From positions 62,001 to 126,000 of the forward strand of contig JAENRU010000084.1 in assembly GCA_016647705.1 (NCBI GenBank): a stretch of DNA of 64,000 nt. The letters are read 5' to 3'. Below, one piece after another: positions 10,656-21,683 of this stretch. The stretch comes from Eucommia ulmoides. Lineage: Eukaryota; Streptophyta; Magnoliopsida; Garryales; Eucommiaceae. Each line of letters starts with the position of its first letter. The stretch's first letter is position 1. Under the pieces are notes generated by a model. It was not told where the DNA came from. It did no database searches and saw nothing but the letters and a program-made list of their open reading frames with translations. Made by a program: the position numbers and the translations under genes.

Positions 10656-11996
10656 GAGAGCTGCTTCTGCCAGATAGAACTCCTCAAAGAAGAATAATCA
10701 CGAACTCGAGATGTTGATTTTTCACCAAAGAAGAAGGATTTGTGTAGCCCATTTTGAAATCAAACTTCGAAATCAGGTTTCATTTTGCCACTTTTTGACC
10801 CTAATTACAGAGCAAAAAAAAAATGAAAAAGAAATCATCTTAAAAGAGATTCTGAGAATCAATGCTTTCATTTCAAAAATTCAAAAAACCTAGCTTAAAG
10901 TGATATTCACAATCAGATTGAAGAAACCCAAAATCAGACGGAGAGAAATTGATTCAGAGAAAACAGCACACAACTGGAATTCAAGAAGAATCCAGTGTTC
11001 AGCCCGAGGCATCGAGCAAAATCACTGGTCAACTACCGCATCTCAGTTATGCAACAACACAATCGAAGAAAAATCACATGACCTAACGAATCGAAGACCG
11101 AAGATTCAAAATATTAGCCAGAATTCGACCAGCATTAACGTACGATTGGAAGAAAATAAGAGGTAAACCAACAGAAATCTCAAACGCAAAAAAAAATAAT
11201 AAAAAAATAATAATAATAACAATAATCAAACCCAGATACACAAAAACATGGCAAAAACAACATACACCAAAAAGAGAGCGAATGTAGCTGAAGAAATGGT
11301 TCCACGCAACCCAAACAAAACCCAGAAATTGTAGAAATACATACATTCCACATTGAATGCTCATTTACTTCACTTGCGAATCCAAAGACATACATACAAA
11401 CATACATATATACCACTCCCCTAAAAAATATTGATTGATTGTCGACTCCATTGCACTCTCTCTCTAACTTTCTCGCGCTCTAAAGTATATGCCATTGACC
11501 CTATATGGCAATCCTTCCCCCAACCACCTCATCAATCTCTTGCGGGGTGGGCGAGGGAGGCGCAATCGGCGTAAGTGGAGGTGGCAAAGGTGGTGGCGTT
11601 GAGGGAGGCGGAGTTGCAGATGGATGTGGAGAGAAGGAACGCAATGGAGAAATGCAGGGAAGATGATGTTGTGAAAAAAGAAAAATACACGTTGGTCCCT
11701 AAATTCAGAATAACTTACAAATGGATCCTAATAAATTAGTTTGAATAAAAGGACGAAATTATCATTATTTTTAACTTGAAATGACCAAAATACCCATACT
11801 TACATGTTAACCGTTAATGTTGACCTAACAAAGGAGTCAATTTGGAACGAAAATCAAATATAAAAGACCAAATGTATCGATTTCCAAATGTGAGGGGCCA
11901 ATTAAGCACTCGAACCATTTATCATGAACCTAAAAGGTCAATATCCCTGGAAAAACAAATATATTCCATTGCATTCATGTAAACATAATTCCCTTC
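10656..11996. other. Upstream flank of the PLP pseudogene (duplicated, non-coding)
   Basis: This stretch aligns by eye with 49998-51300. On the minus strand it contains CT-rich and PPP-encoding stretches near 11450-11640 that look like leader or promoter sequence of the former gene, but no start with a conserved frame. Beyond about 11690 it is AT-rich spacer (tacacgttggtccc, ttaagcactcgaacc) that is also shared with block B. No gene is seen. Open frames at 10900-11166 (+) and 11083-11416 (-) are not conserved between the copies. Confidence 0.6.
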
Positions 11997-12345
11997 TGTT
12001 GGTGCATAAAACTGGTAAACACCTCGAGTATGGTCTAGTCGGATGATCGGTGGGTCCTCTTGGTGAGGTGGAATCGTTGGTTGACAAAGTCTTTGCGTGA
12101 GCTGTGTTGGGTCCTGGGAAGACTGACCTGTTGTGTCCAGAATCCTGCTCCTCAGGGAGTGTACTTGTAGAAGGCTCAGACGGGGGTTTATCCCGGTGAA
12201 GCCCCTCCAGCGTGGTAATCAGTACTTAGAGAGAAAAGGTACAAAATATAGCAAGCAAACAAATGAACTTGCGCGTAATGTCAGTCATTGAAGCGTACCT
12301 CGAACTTACATAATCCCCAATATATATAGGCATTGAAGATGATTA
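11997..12345 (-). repeat. Left (3') LTR of the 12-15.8 kb element, partial
   Basis: It matches the first 350 bp or so of the right-hand LTR, through the shared stretches tttatcccggtgaag, aagcaaacaaatgaacttgc and gatgattagtcg. Similarity ends near 12345, so this copy is shorter than its partner. Confidence 0.8.
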
Positions 12346-12407
12346 GTCGGGCCTTGCGGCCAGCATGGGGGGAGGGTGGGCAGCCCCTCTTCCCCTTAAA
12401 TTTTTTT

Positions 12408-12442
<35 letters not shown>

Positions 12443-12880
12443 GAGGGGGAATGGGGGGGGGGGGGGGAGTTTCCCTCACCCCCCTTAATATATTTCTCTT
12501 TTTTGAATGGGGGTGAGGGCAGCATAATATTTTTTTTTCTTTTTTGATGTGTGCGGAGGGAATAGCATATTGGGGGAACAAAGAAGGGAAAGCCAGGCAC
12601 ATTTTAAAAACTTAATTTCTTTTTGGAATTTTTGTAGCCTTGGTCCATCTTGTACCTTGCACCCCTTAGTTTTTTTCATTACTCCGACGCATGACATTTT
12701 TCGCTGCGACTTTCTCGATTGGTAAGACCTGCGGAGAGGGAGAATTGAGCTTGTCAGGGCGTTGCTCGCTCAGACCCGTGGCCCATACATTTAGAGAAGG
12801 TCACTATCTGCGCCCTGCCAACTTGAGGTAGCATGGTAGGATAGGGGAGCAAGACGAGATGATGCTGGCCCGAGGTGATG
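12346..12880. other. G-tract and spacer inside the LTR element
   Basis: An almost pure G run spans 12418-12443, followed by a second G-rich run to about 12468. Flanking T-rich stretches complete it (tttttttttttttttttc before, ccctcacccccctt after). It breaks the similarity between the two LTRs. The Pro-rich and Gly-rich open frames here are products of base composition. The rest, to 12880, shows nothing recognisable. Confidence 0.6.
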
Positions 12881-13090
12881 TGGCGAAATTTTTGGACGGC
12901 ACTCCTAGACGGCGTTCTTGGAGAAGGTCGTCACCTAGACCCTGACGGCTAGGAGTAGCATGACAAGGCGGTGCCCGTCGCTAACTGGACCCTACCGACT
13001 CGGAGTAGAGTGGCAGGGAGATACCTGTTGCCATTTAGACCATGTCGACTAGGAGTAGCGCGGCCGGGCGGTGCCCTGTCAAACTTGATG
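12881..13090. repeat. Imperfect tandem units, about 70 bp, GC-rich
   Basis: The phrase (g/c)taggagtag(c/a)(g/a) recurs near 12948, 13000 and 13050. Each copy is followed by a t(g/a)(a/g)c(a/g)(a/g)gg core and a variable spacer that includes tgcc(c/t)gt(c/t). The array lies in the interior of the LTR element and is not coding as far as I can see. Confidence 0.55.
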
Positions 13091-13869
13091 GTTCTGGATA
13101 TGGGACACCGAGATTGATGCCCTAGACGAGGCCACATACAAGGGAGCCGAGCAGAGGGATGCCGAGGAGGACAATGCTGACAAGGGGGCTAAGGAGGGTA
13201 ATATCGACGCCACTTCTCCTCGCACGGACGCCCCTCACAACGAGGGCGGAGATGACTGAGCTCGAGCCATCGCTTTTTTAGGACTTAGGATTTTGTAGAC
13301 TCCTTTTAATTTATTCCTATTTTCTGCGCGAGACCGTGTAAGCTTTTGAGCAACATAAACAGGGTACTTCAAAGTCTACTATTTTTTCTCGACGTTTTTT
13401 GCCAAGTCGATTTCTGCTTGGTCTTGTTTTCAGAGTTGTAAAACTTTAAAAATTTTGTTGAAATTTGTTACTGCCTTTGCCAAACAATTTTCTCATCTCT
13501 GCCCAGGGCCATGGACCACTAGCCCCCCAGTCTGGGACACGAGCTGATTACAAGGAAATCGTATCGTGGACTTAGGAGGAGTGTTTCCCAGGGTGCCAGG
13601 TCCTCTCAGTCCGCAGGGGCGTAACGCAGTGGTTGGACCCCCGTGGCTGGTCATTGCGGAGTTCTCCGTAGTCAGGCTCAATTCAAGAACTCTTTCAGGT
13701 TATCTGCATTTAGTCCATGCAGGAGCACCTTCCCTTTTAGAACGTCGGACTTATAGTCAACTCGTAGGGAGAGGTACTTGGCTGCAGGCCCTTAGACCTG
13801 ATCAATGCCTCGCCCTTGGTGGATGACCTTGGTTTGTCCCCGGGTACAGACTATTGACTTTCGGAGAGG
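13091..13869. other. Interior of the LTR element, no recognised gene
   Basis: This is moderately GC-rich sequence. A plus-strand stretch at 13140-13260 could encode an acidic Glu/Asp-rich peptide ending in a stop at 13257-13259. I do not recognise it as a gag tail or any other domain. The two opposed open frames at 13493-13826 overlap on opposite strands and match nothing I know. Confidence 0.4.
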
Positions 13870-14235
13870 GTCTGATTGTTACCCTCGACGCTAAGCACCG
13901 GGATGAGACTTGTGGAGAGTTACTCGCGACGCCGAGAGTGAGGATGTTGATCTGGAGAATTATCCGCGACTCAGGAAGTTGGAGTACCGCTGAGGAGAAT
14001 TATTTGCTACTTCGAGAGCTGGGACACAACTTAGGGGGTCGGAATGCAGCTATGGAGAATCACTCGCGATGCCAAAAGCCGGGACATGACTTAGATGGTC
14101 GGAATGTAGCCGTGGAGAATCACTCGCAATGCTGAGAGTTGCAATGAAACTTAGGGGATCAGAATGTAACCGTGGAGAATCACTCACGACACCAAAAGCT
14201 GGAATGCAACTTAGGGGGTCGAAATGCCGTTGAGG
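13870..14235. repeat. Imperfect tandem units, about 60-70 bp
   Basis: Units share the phrase ggagaat(c/t)a(c/t)(t/c)c(g/a)c(g/a)a(c/t), followed by gc(c/t)(a/g)a(a/g)ag(c/t)(c/t)g and acttag(g/a)(g/t)gg. Clear units start near 13950, 14050, 14115 and 14175. This array makes the open frame at 13854-14135 look repetitive. Confidence 0.65.
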
Positions 14236-14951
14236 AGATAAGCTAGAGGGAGCTCATTTCTATCTCTGGTAGGATGGAGGACTACTCGTCTCCGCCTTTG
14301 AGTTGCATGCTCATAGTTGGCCGCTGCTCAGATGCTGTGGTGGCCCGAGGGTAGCGGGTAGGCGCCTGGCCCTACCCACGATAGGCCCTTAGGTCGGATC
14401 TGACCACGTGGCTGGGAAGCTGAGCACAAGGGTAGCCCTGGTCAGTCCCTGGCACTATGTCTTAGTGGAGAACGGGGTCTTGACGTGGCCAGGGGGCCCT
14501 TTCTAGTCCGGTAGCCCCAGTATAGCAAGGTGGAGGGCGACCCACGGGCATAAGCCCATTTGAAAATTCCACACGAGCGTCGTGATCTTGGGGTCACTCC
14601 TCGGGCCCTACAGTCTGGAGAGATGGTCCTCCTTTGATGGGGGTCAGTAGTAGGCACGCGAGAAGGAGTTGTACATATGACTTGAACTCTTGCATCCGGT
14701 GCTCAAGGAGATCAACCCAAGATGTCTCCATAGCTCCTGAGGTCTATCCCACAGTCCCAGGTGGCAGAGTAGATGGTCCTGCCTAACCATGGGGAGGGCA
14801 GTTATCCTCGTTGGTAGGAGTTGGTGGGTATGCGCTTAGATTTTTCGACATGTCTTCTCGTTCTTCTATTTTGTGTCTATCTAACTCGACCTTGTGATCA
14901 CTCAAGCTAAGTTGAGCAGAGAACAGTGATCAGGGGAAGGCTTTTTGCTCG
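14236..14951. other. 5' internal region of the LTR element, no recognised gene
   Basis: GC-rich interior next to the primer-binding site. Read on the minus strand, this is where a leader and gag would lie, but no gag motif is visible. A minus-strand open frame at 14442-14657 is Arg/Pro/Ser-rich and unrecognised. Confidence 0.45.
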
Positions 14952-14972
14952 GTTCCCACAGACGACGCCAAA
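14952..14972 (-). other. Primer-binding-site-like sequence
   Basis: The minus strand reads TGGCGTCGTCTGTGGGAAC directly inside the 5' LTR. TGGCGCCGTCTGTGGGAA-type sequences are typical at this position in plant gypsy elements. It is the main evidence for the minus orientation. Confidence 0.6.
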
Positions 14973-14973
14973 G

Positions 14974-15776
14974 TGTTGGTGCATAAAACTGTTACACACC
15001 TCGAGTATAGTCCAATCGGATGATGGGTAGGTCCTTCTGCTGAGGTGGAGTCGTCGGTTGAAAAGTCCTCGCGTGAGCTATGCTGGGTCCTACGAAGACT
15101 AACCTGCTGTGTCCAGAATCCTGCTCCTCAGGAAGTCTAGCTACAGAAGGCTCAGACCGGGGTTTATCCCGGTGAAGTCCCTTCGGCGTCGTAATTAGTG
15201 CTCGGAGAGAAAATGTACATAATATAGCAAGCAAACAAATGAACTTGCGCGTAATATCAGTCATTCAAACGTACCTCGGGCTTACATAGCTCCCGATATA
15301 TATAGGCGTTGGAGATGATTAGTCGAGCCTAAACACGATTAATTAATCGAAACTCTGTGTTTAACCGATAATCTGGGGCGTTTAGGAGATAATCGTTGGG
15401 CTTGGGTTTTTGGGCCCATTTGGCGAAGCCCGCAGGCTTTTACCAGGCCTGCGGCAATGAGATGGTAAAGGAGCGTAGAGATCTGTGGAGTCCTGGAGAA
15501 GAAATAAGGTAAAAAGGGGAGCCGGTCGAGGTGAGCAGCTGAGTCCCTGAAACTGATCGCCGAGGGCACAGTGCAGAACTCAGAGCGGCACGTCCCTGCA
15601 GGGCTCCTAGCTCATTTCTGGGTGCAAATGAGATTCTAGGGAGGATCTGTAGTCGGTGTATGCTCCAACTTGGAGTTGTAGATTCCGGAATACGTCCCTA
15701 TCATTGTGAGGGTTGACACGTGATTAGGTCCTAAGTGCTGACTCAGAGGTGCCCAAAAATACCTTAATTACCTTCA
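14974..15776 (-). repeat. Right (5') LTR of the 12-15.8 kb element
   Basis: About 800 bp, starting TGTTGGTGCATAAAACTG and ending near taccttca. The first 350 bp match the left LTR with scattered differences in nearly every ten bases, so the insertion is not recent. The remainder has no partner in the window. Open frames at 14992-15264 and 15339-15569 are not recognised as genes. Confidence 0.7.
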
Positions 15777-16380
15777 TCACCCCCATCCAATTGGGATTGT
15801 AGGACTACAATCGTTTGTCCAACTCGAAGGAATAAGGTAGACCCAATAAGCTTTCTTCGCAATTTTTAAATTTCACCCATGCTGTCAGTTGGTTTTGGAT
15901 CATTCGGCTAGGTGTGTTCGGGTTCTTCCAAAGGCTCAATTTTTGAATTTAACTAACTCGGAAATTCAAATGATCACTTACTCCATGATACAGCATATGT
16001 AAAAATATCTCCTCTAACATAAGCTTTGGAATAAATTAAGGCATGATTTTCTATAAAAATAACGAAGAACAGTGATTACATTCATTTATATTATGTGACA
16101 TTGTCGTTCATGACACAAATAAATGGTAAAAGGATTGTTCTCAACATAATAATAATTTGAAGTTATTAATCCAGAAGTAATGACTTTAAAAAGGAAATTT
16201 AAAATTAAATCCGTTTAAAAAATAAACCCTTACATATATTTAAGGAAGACTTCTCATCAAGACCACCAAGAGGGATCACACTGGAAGAAAATTATGTAGT
16301 AATAATTAATATTTTATGGGTACTAAAATAACACCACAAATTATTTTTATTTTGAAAAAAATGAAAAAACAGAAACATCT
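15777..16380. other. 3' flank of GLP copy 1 (shared with copies 2 and 3)
   Basis: Non-coding sequence that aligns by eye with 31895-32532 and 51330-52141. Shared landmarks are acttctcatcaagaccacca near 16250 and gatacagcatatgtaaaaat near 15990. Copy 3 keeps about 230 bp near 51490-51700 that copy 1 lacks. Nothing else is seen. Confidence 0.7.
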
Positions 16381-17209
16381 CTAGTTCCCTTGCAAGGGTG
16401 CTTGAAGATCATCAATCACGTTCTTGTCAACTTGGAATACCTTGGTTAGAACATAAGGAGAGATTGGGGGTGTCGACCCAAACACAGCATTGGCAATGAT
16501 TATGACCCCTGGATTTTGGCTACTTACACTAGCAAAAGCCACTGCATTGGTCTTTCCGACATTGAATTGGAAGTGGATGAGCCCTATTGGGAAAACAAAA
16601 ACATCTCCCTTTCTCAGGACTTTGGTAAAAAAGGTGTTAGTTTTATTCATATTGGAGGTGACAAAGCCGACATAGAGGGCACCTTCCACGACCACGAGGA
16701 TTTCTGTGGCGCGAGGGTGTGTGTGGGGAGGGTTGAGGCCGTTGGGTGCAAAGTCAATGAGAGCAAAAGAGATGCCGAGAGTATTTAGTCTGGGGATTTG
16801 TTGAACATTTACTATTAGCTTATATAATATTTTCTCGTATATTTGAAATAAAATATAGTTTAAAAATTCTAATAAACTAAAACAACTGTATCCCTCTTTG
16901 TTTCAAATAAACAAGATATAAATTTTATGCAACGATAGCTAAATGAAGAAATAAAAAAATGAATTTATAATTATAAAGTAATTCATTAAATTGAATAATT
17001 TAGATGACCAAACAGCTTTTTAGTAATTAAAATAGAAAAAATATATTAAAATTGCAAATTTACAGGGAAATTAATATGAGATTCGTACCAACATTCTTGG
17101 GATTATGAATTGCAACACAGAAGTCTTGCAGAGGACTCGGGTCAGGAGCGTAGGCAATTTTACATGCCAACGCCAAGACAGATATTGCCAAGGTTAGGTA
17201 AATGGCCAT
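16381..17209 (-). pseudogene. Germin-like protein pseudogene, copy 1
   Basis: Exon 1 is 17089-17209 and encodes [21 protein letters not shown], a secretory signal peptide, then [19 protein letters not shown] before a GT donor at 17088. The exon 2 remnant is 16381-16812. It keeps germin box 1 ([15 protein letters not shown], with the HxH and E metal ligands), the KGD turn, box 2 ([16 protein letters not shown]) and the C-terminus to QGN and TAG. A deletion joins mid-exon 2 to intron sequence, removing about 55 residues, the acceptor and the second disulfide Cys that copies 2 and 3 retain (FVNGKLC to SNVTP). Intact family members (GLP subfamily 1 type, about 220 residues) are secreted cupins that bind Mn in the cell wall. 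This copy cannot make a complete cupin barrel. Its 5' end also carries a duplicated start region. Confidence 0.85.
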
Positions 17210-17330
17210 TTTTTTTTTCTTAGAATATGTTTTGAAGAAGCTTTTTACATGCCAACGCCAAGACAGATATAGCCAAGGTTAGGTAAATGGCCATTTTTTT
17301 TTTTCTTAGAATATGTTTTGAAGAAGCTTT
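17159..17330 (-). repeat. 85-bp tandem duplication of the GLP copy 1 start region
   Basis: 17159-17243 and 17246-17330 are nearly identical. Each holds tacatgccaacgccaagaca, then the start codon region, a T-run and ttgaagaagctt. Copies 2 and 3 have only one such unit. Confidence 0.85.
17220..17294 (-). CDS. Upstream ORF: duplicated signal peptide of GLP copy 1
   Basis: The duplication places a second ATG at 17294, upstream of the GLP start at 17209. It reads [17 protein letters not shown], then KLLQNIF, then a stop: 24 residues. The stop at 17220-17222 lies about ten bases before the GLP ATG. Transcripts from the TATA-like box at 17362 would meet this ATG first. If transcribed, it would probably be translated in preference to the damaged main frame. 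Whether it is ever expressed is unknown. Confidence 0.5.
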   Translation of the reverse strand: MAIYLTLAISVLALACKKLLQNIF

Positions 17331-17361
17331 GAAGTGAGAAATTTCGGAAGAAAGGGTGACC

Positions 17362-17369
17362 TATTTATA
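17362..17369 (-). promoter_or_regulatory. TATA-like box of GLP copy 1
   Basis: The minus strand reads TATAAATA within ATGTATAAATAGGTCACC. The same sequence occurs at the same position in copies 2 and 3 (33907 and 53643), about 75 bp upstream of their start region. Conservation across copies supports a core promoter. Confidence 0.7.
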
Positions 17370-18000
17370 CATAAAACAATCCTTGATTTAGTCTGCCTTT
17401 TACCCGTTGCCTATTTTTTAAAACTTTGTTCCACACCCACCCCCGCCGAATGCATTTTGACTTAATCCATTTGTCAATTGCATTTCTTTCAAAAAGAAAT
17501 AAAAATAAAAATGGAAGATTAGAGGGATAATTGCCTTTTACCCCTTCTACTATTCCCTTTTATAACTAAACTCCCCTTTACTTGAACCCATACTTTACAA
17601 GTGAAAATTAACATAACGTTAGTACTTCTGAATTGAATTTAGTATTAAAAAATAATATCAGTTTGAATTTTATTTAAATTTTAGTTTAATGCCTTACTAT
17701 GTTGCACATTAGGTAATATATATAATTTAATTACTTCAATCAAATTACAAACTTTATTTTCCTTAAAACATCTTTCTAGTTCAAATGATGAATTGTTCAC
17801 CCCAAGAACCCTAAAATTAATAAAACACGGTTCACAAAATATATTAGGGTTATTATTATTTAACCCTTATTTTGGTTTCTCTTTCCTCAATAGGTTTTTT
17901 ATTAAAAAAATTATTATTTAGTCCTCTAACAAATCATGGTTAATTTTTACTCCTTAGAGATACTGAATAGATATATTTACCCTTACATATATAGGAAGAA
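17370..18000. other. Upstream flank of GLP copy 1
   Basis: Shared promoter-side sequence that aligns with 33915-34495 and 53651-54290. It contains the (a)4-rich stretch near 17490 and the shared phrase aacacggttcacaaaatata near 17823. No gene is seen. Confidence 0.65.
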
Positions 18001-20230
18001 ATCCTAATTGTCCATTTTATTTTTGCATTTTCAACCTAGCTTATTCTTCCCTCTTTCCCACTCTCAACTGAACAACCACCGAAATCATCTCTTGCCACCA
18101 TCCTTCTTCTTCTTCATCGCTATCATTGGCTTCCTCTATTTGATAATTCCATCGCCGCCTGCACTCTGCTCGTCGTTCATCTTCCTCTACTGTGCTCGCT
18201 GACATATCGTGCTTGTCTTGCTCCATTAAATGACGACGATGACAATGCATGTGATCTGCTCGTTGTTCATCTTCCTCTACCATGCCTGTCGTGCTCGCCA
18301 TTGCCACCGATGCTCATATTGGTCCATCCGATGTCGCCGGCCCGCTGTTGCCGCTGCCTGTGCTCTGCTCGTTGTCTTCTTCCTCAACTTCCCTCCCTCT
18401 CTCTCTCTCAGATTTGGAAAATTCCAGATTAGGATTTTTTAGATCTAGAAAGTTCCAGATCTAGATTTTTCCAGATTTGTTTGCTCATGTGAATGTTCTA
18501 GTTGGTCGTCGTGAATTACAGATCAGTCAATGTTCATGTGATTTTCTAATGATTTTTGTAAAGTTTTTGTTTATTTAATTTTTTAATGTTCTTTAATTTG
18601 TCTTTTGCGAATATTTGCATCGTTTTTCAGATATGTTTTGATTTTGTTGGTCTTTTTTTTTTTTTTTTGCTTATTTCATTCTGAATGTTCATTTTGTTGA
18701 TTTCTCAATAAATATTCAAGTCGATTTGGTTTTTAGTGAATGTTCATTGTCGTTTGGTGAATATTCATATCGACTTTTAGTTTTCAGGGAGAATATGTAA
18801 TGTTTCATATCGGTTGTGTTTTTGTTGATTTTGTATTTCCTTTTTTTTTTTTTTTAAGTGAATGTTAACATGGTTAAGTGAAAACATTTACATTGGTTGT
18901 TTTTCTTTGATCTTAGTTTTTTACAATTTTTTTTGATTTGGTTTTATTGGCTTTTTCTAAATGTTTATACCGAGTTTATTTTTGTAGATCTTAGGGTTTG
19001 TTTTTAATGTTTTTGATTTGTTGTTTTTAGATTTATTTTTTCAAATTATAGTGTGAATGATCATAACATAAAGAACATGAATGTTCTATTCTCGTTGATG
19101 TTTTGAATATATGAAAAGAACGTAAAATAGAAGAACGTGTGTACATTACAAAAATGTAATTTGTTCACATAAAAAATATGAACATTCACAACAGAACCGT
19201 CAGTGTAAAAATGTATTTAGATATTTAAAAATAACAAATAAAAATGTGAATGTTCATGACCACATATATTTTACAGAGTATATTTTATGTAAATTATGAA
19301 GAAAAAAAATATATGGTCAAAGAACAAAAAATTATTCTCTAAAACACATATGAGGGCTAAAAACTTTATTATAGTAATATAGGTCTATTTTATAATTTGT
19401 ATATCTCTAGAGGATTCAATAATAAAATTCCATATATTGTCTAAATAATAGAATTCCATATATTACTAATATTATTAGTTTAAAGAATCACGAAATATAT
19501 TACTAATATCTGCCCAAAACAAACGTAGAATGATTGAGAAATCTTTCGGCCTTAAATTTTATATTTTTGTTTCGTTTTGTTTTTTTGTTTATAATTAATA
19601 AATGTAAATTTCTAATAAATTATATTTAGTTTGTGTTTAAAGAAACTAAATATTTATTTAATTTTCACTTTCTATACCAATTTCTCTATTTTTTTCTCTT
19701 CCCATCTGCAATTATAATTCGTAATAAACGCTAAATGCAACTTGCAAATAAAAATATTGATAAATTATTTTTTGTAACTTATGCTTTTAATTTTTTGTAA
19801 AGAAAATTTTCTCCGTCATGTCAAAATTATAAGATCTGTTATGTGACTTCTTGGGACAAACTTGTGCTTTCCACTTTGTTTTGTCATTTATTTTTATCTT
19901 GATCAATATCTGTAGGTACTAAAATTAGTAAGTGGAAAAATAAAATCTAATTAATTGTTGAAATTTCTCAACACTATGTTGTACATAAAGTTATATATGT
20001 AATTTCAATACTCCAATCAAATTACAAATTTGATCCCTTTAAAACATCTTTCTTGTTTAAATGATGAATTGCTCAATCCAATATCCCTAAAATCACTCAC
20101 AACGCTGATCACAAAATATATTACTACTATTATTAGTTAAAAGAATCTCGAAATATATTACCAATATCTACACAAACGTAGAATGATTGAGAAGTCGTCC
20201 GGCCTTAAAGTTTATATTTTTTATGCTGTG
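18001..20230. repeat. AT-rich modules M1 and M2, copy 2
   Basis: This stretch follows the same order as 4973-7760 with an internal deletion near 19860, where gggacaaa runs directly into cttgtgctttcc. It lacks the MITE. The start (ttattcttccctctttccca) is continuous with the GLP upstream flank here and at 54300, but is cut away at 34495. Short open frames (for example 18008-18202 and 18230-18464) shift between copies and are not genes. Confidence 0.7.
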
Positions 20231-21683
20231 AAGTACCACTATAAGTACTGTTTTAACTTTCCATGTACCAATAAATACTAATTAGTTAAAATTGAATCAT
20301 AAACTCTCATCTTAATAATTTTTTGAACTAATTAGTCTCATTTTTTAAAAAATCATACATGTTAAATTACCAATTTGCCCCTATTCATTTTAACCCTACC
20401 ATCTCTTCCAAACTCACATTCTCTCTTCCGTCCCCACCAATTCCCCAGTCTACATCGCCGCCCCCTCACAGACAATGAACACCCTGCCCCTCTGTGTAAC
20501 CTCCTCATCGCAATCCCTCATCGAGCGCTTGAAGCTTTCCCACAAGATCCAAGAGCGCCTTCAGCTCTGCCGCACTTAACTGCGCCTCCTCCGAAATTCA
20601 TCGTCGACCAAAACCCTAGCCTTCTAGATCGTTCGGTTCCAAATCCACAACTTGTTTGATGCTCGGCCAGACAATTAGGTGTGCTCTAAGCAGGTGCATT
20701 TAACATGTACGATTCATTTGATGCTCGGCTGGACATATTCGTTTTTCGCCATACTCTGTCACCGTTTGATTATCCCATGATTCATTGTCGTTTTTCGCCG
20801 CCGTACTCATCGATCCTTTTCTTTGCCTCACCGGTTAACCATCCCAGAAGTTATCTCTCATGTTTGGATTGAGTGTTATATTCAACACGCACAATTTTTT
20901 GGTTTTTACTGCAGACAGTCATTTGGATTGATTGGAAGTTTAGTGATGAAAGTGTAACCCTATATATATTGATTAGAATTAAAACATAGATCATTAGTGG
21001 TCCTAATTGGATAAGGAGATTATTGTTACTATTTTAATTAAATAGATAAATTTTAATTTTTCATAAATCGAAAATTTATTTATCCAATGAAAACTTCCTT
21101 AATTGGTATAATCAAGTGTATTTTATATATTTGATATTATCTACTTATATATGTGAATTGTGAGGATTGATTCTGAACTTAAAATTGTTTGAGCTATGTG
21201 ATTGATTTTATTTGGTTGTATAGAAAAATGAAATAAACTTTATTAGTAGTTTAATTAAATTACATGTGAACCTAGATTTTGCTAAGTGGCTCGAATTGAA
21301 TTGAATTAAAAGTGTATGATCATCCAAAGATTCTAGGGTTATTACATATTTTTTGTGTTGCATCTGAGCCCATTAAGTATATGCTTGTATGGGGCATTAT
21401 TTATTTTGTTTATATATATATATATAATGCATGTTAAACATACTAAATACGAAAACTATAAAATCTAAAATCCAAAATTTCTCAAAGCAAATATTAAGTT
21501 GAAAGCGGCAGTATATCAGATATGCATCTCCGTGATATTCCACCGGCGGATTTGTTCGTGTAGGGATTCCATAAGCCTAAAGCCGATCATTAGCTATCGA
21601 GTTGGATCATGTGTTTGAAATCGATCTTACAATGAAATTACCTTTATTTATAACAAGCAAAAAGTGGATTGGTGTATTCTATT
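20231..21683. other. Single-copy stretch with no recognised gene
   Basis: I find no second copy of this stretch in the window. It is mostly AT-rich. A CCT-rich part at 20375-20660 looks like the leader of a plant gene. A small open frame at 20475-20579 reads MNTLPLCVTSSSQ, then SLIERLKLSHKIQERLQLCRT, before a stop. The second half looks like an amphipathic helix but I do not recognise it. A longer overlapping frame (20375-20659, Pro-rich) is equally unsupported. It may be a captured exon or chance. Confidence 0.4.

Larger units (their letters stand above)
11997..15776 (-). mobile_element. Non-autonomous Ty3/gypsy-type LTR element
   Basis: Two related terminal repeats beginning TGTTGGTGCATAAAACTG lie at 11997 and 14974. 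Next to the inner end of the right-hand repeat, the minus strand reads TGGCGTCGTCTGTGGGAACC, close to the primer-binding/leader sequence of many plant gypsy elements. That fixes the 5' LTR on the right and the orientation as minus. The interior (12346-14973) is GC-rich with tandem repeats and no recognisable gag or pol, so the element is non-autonomous. It sits in block A: the left flank ends aattcccttc and the right flank continues tcacccccatccaattggg, while copy 2 near 31883 reads through as cataattcccgtc then aatcatcacc. The two repeats differ in length and the right boundary is approximate. It is broken. Confidence 0.75.

Noticed and set aside
12343-12602. Pro-rich and Gly-rich open frames, which look like extensin or GRP genes
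   Set aside because: They are products of the G run and its complement, with no start context, signal peptide or repeat motif beyond homopolymer.
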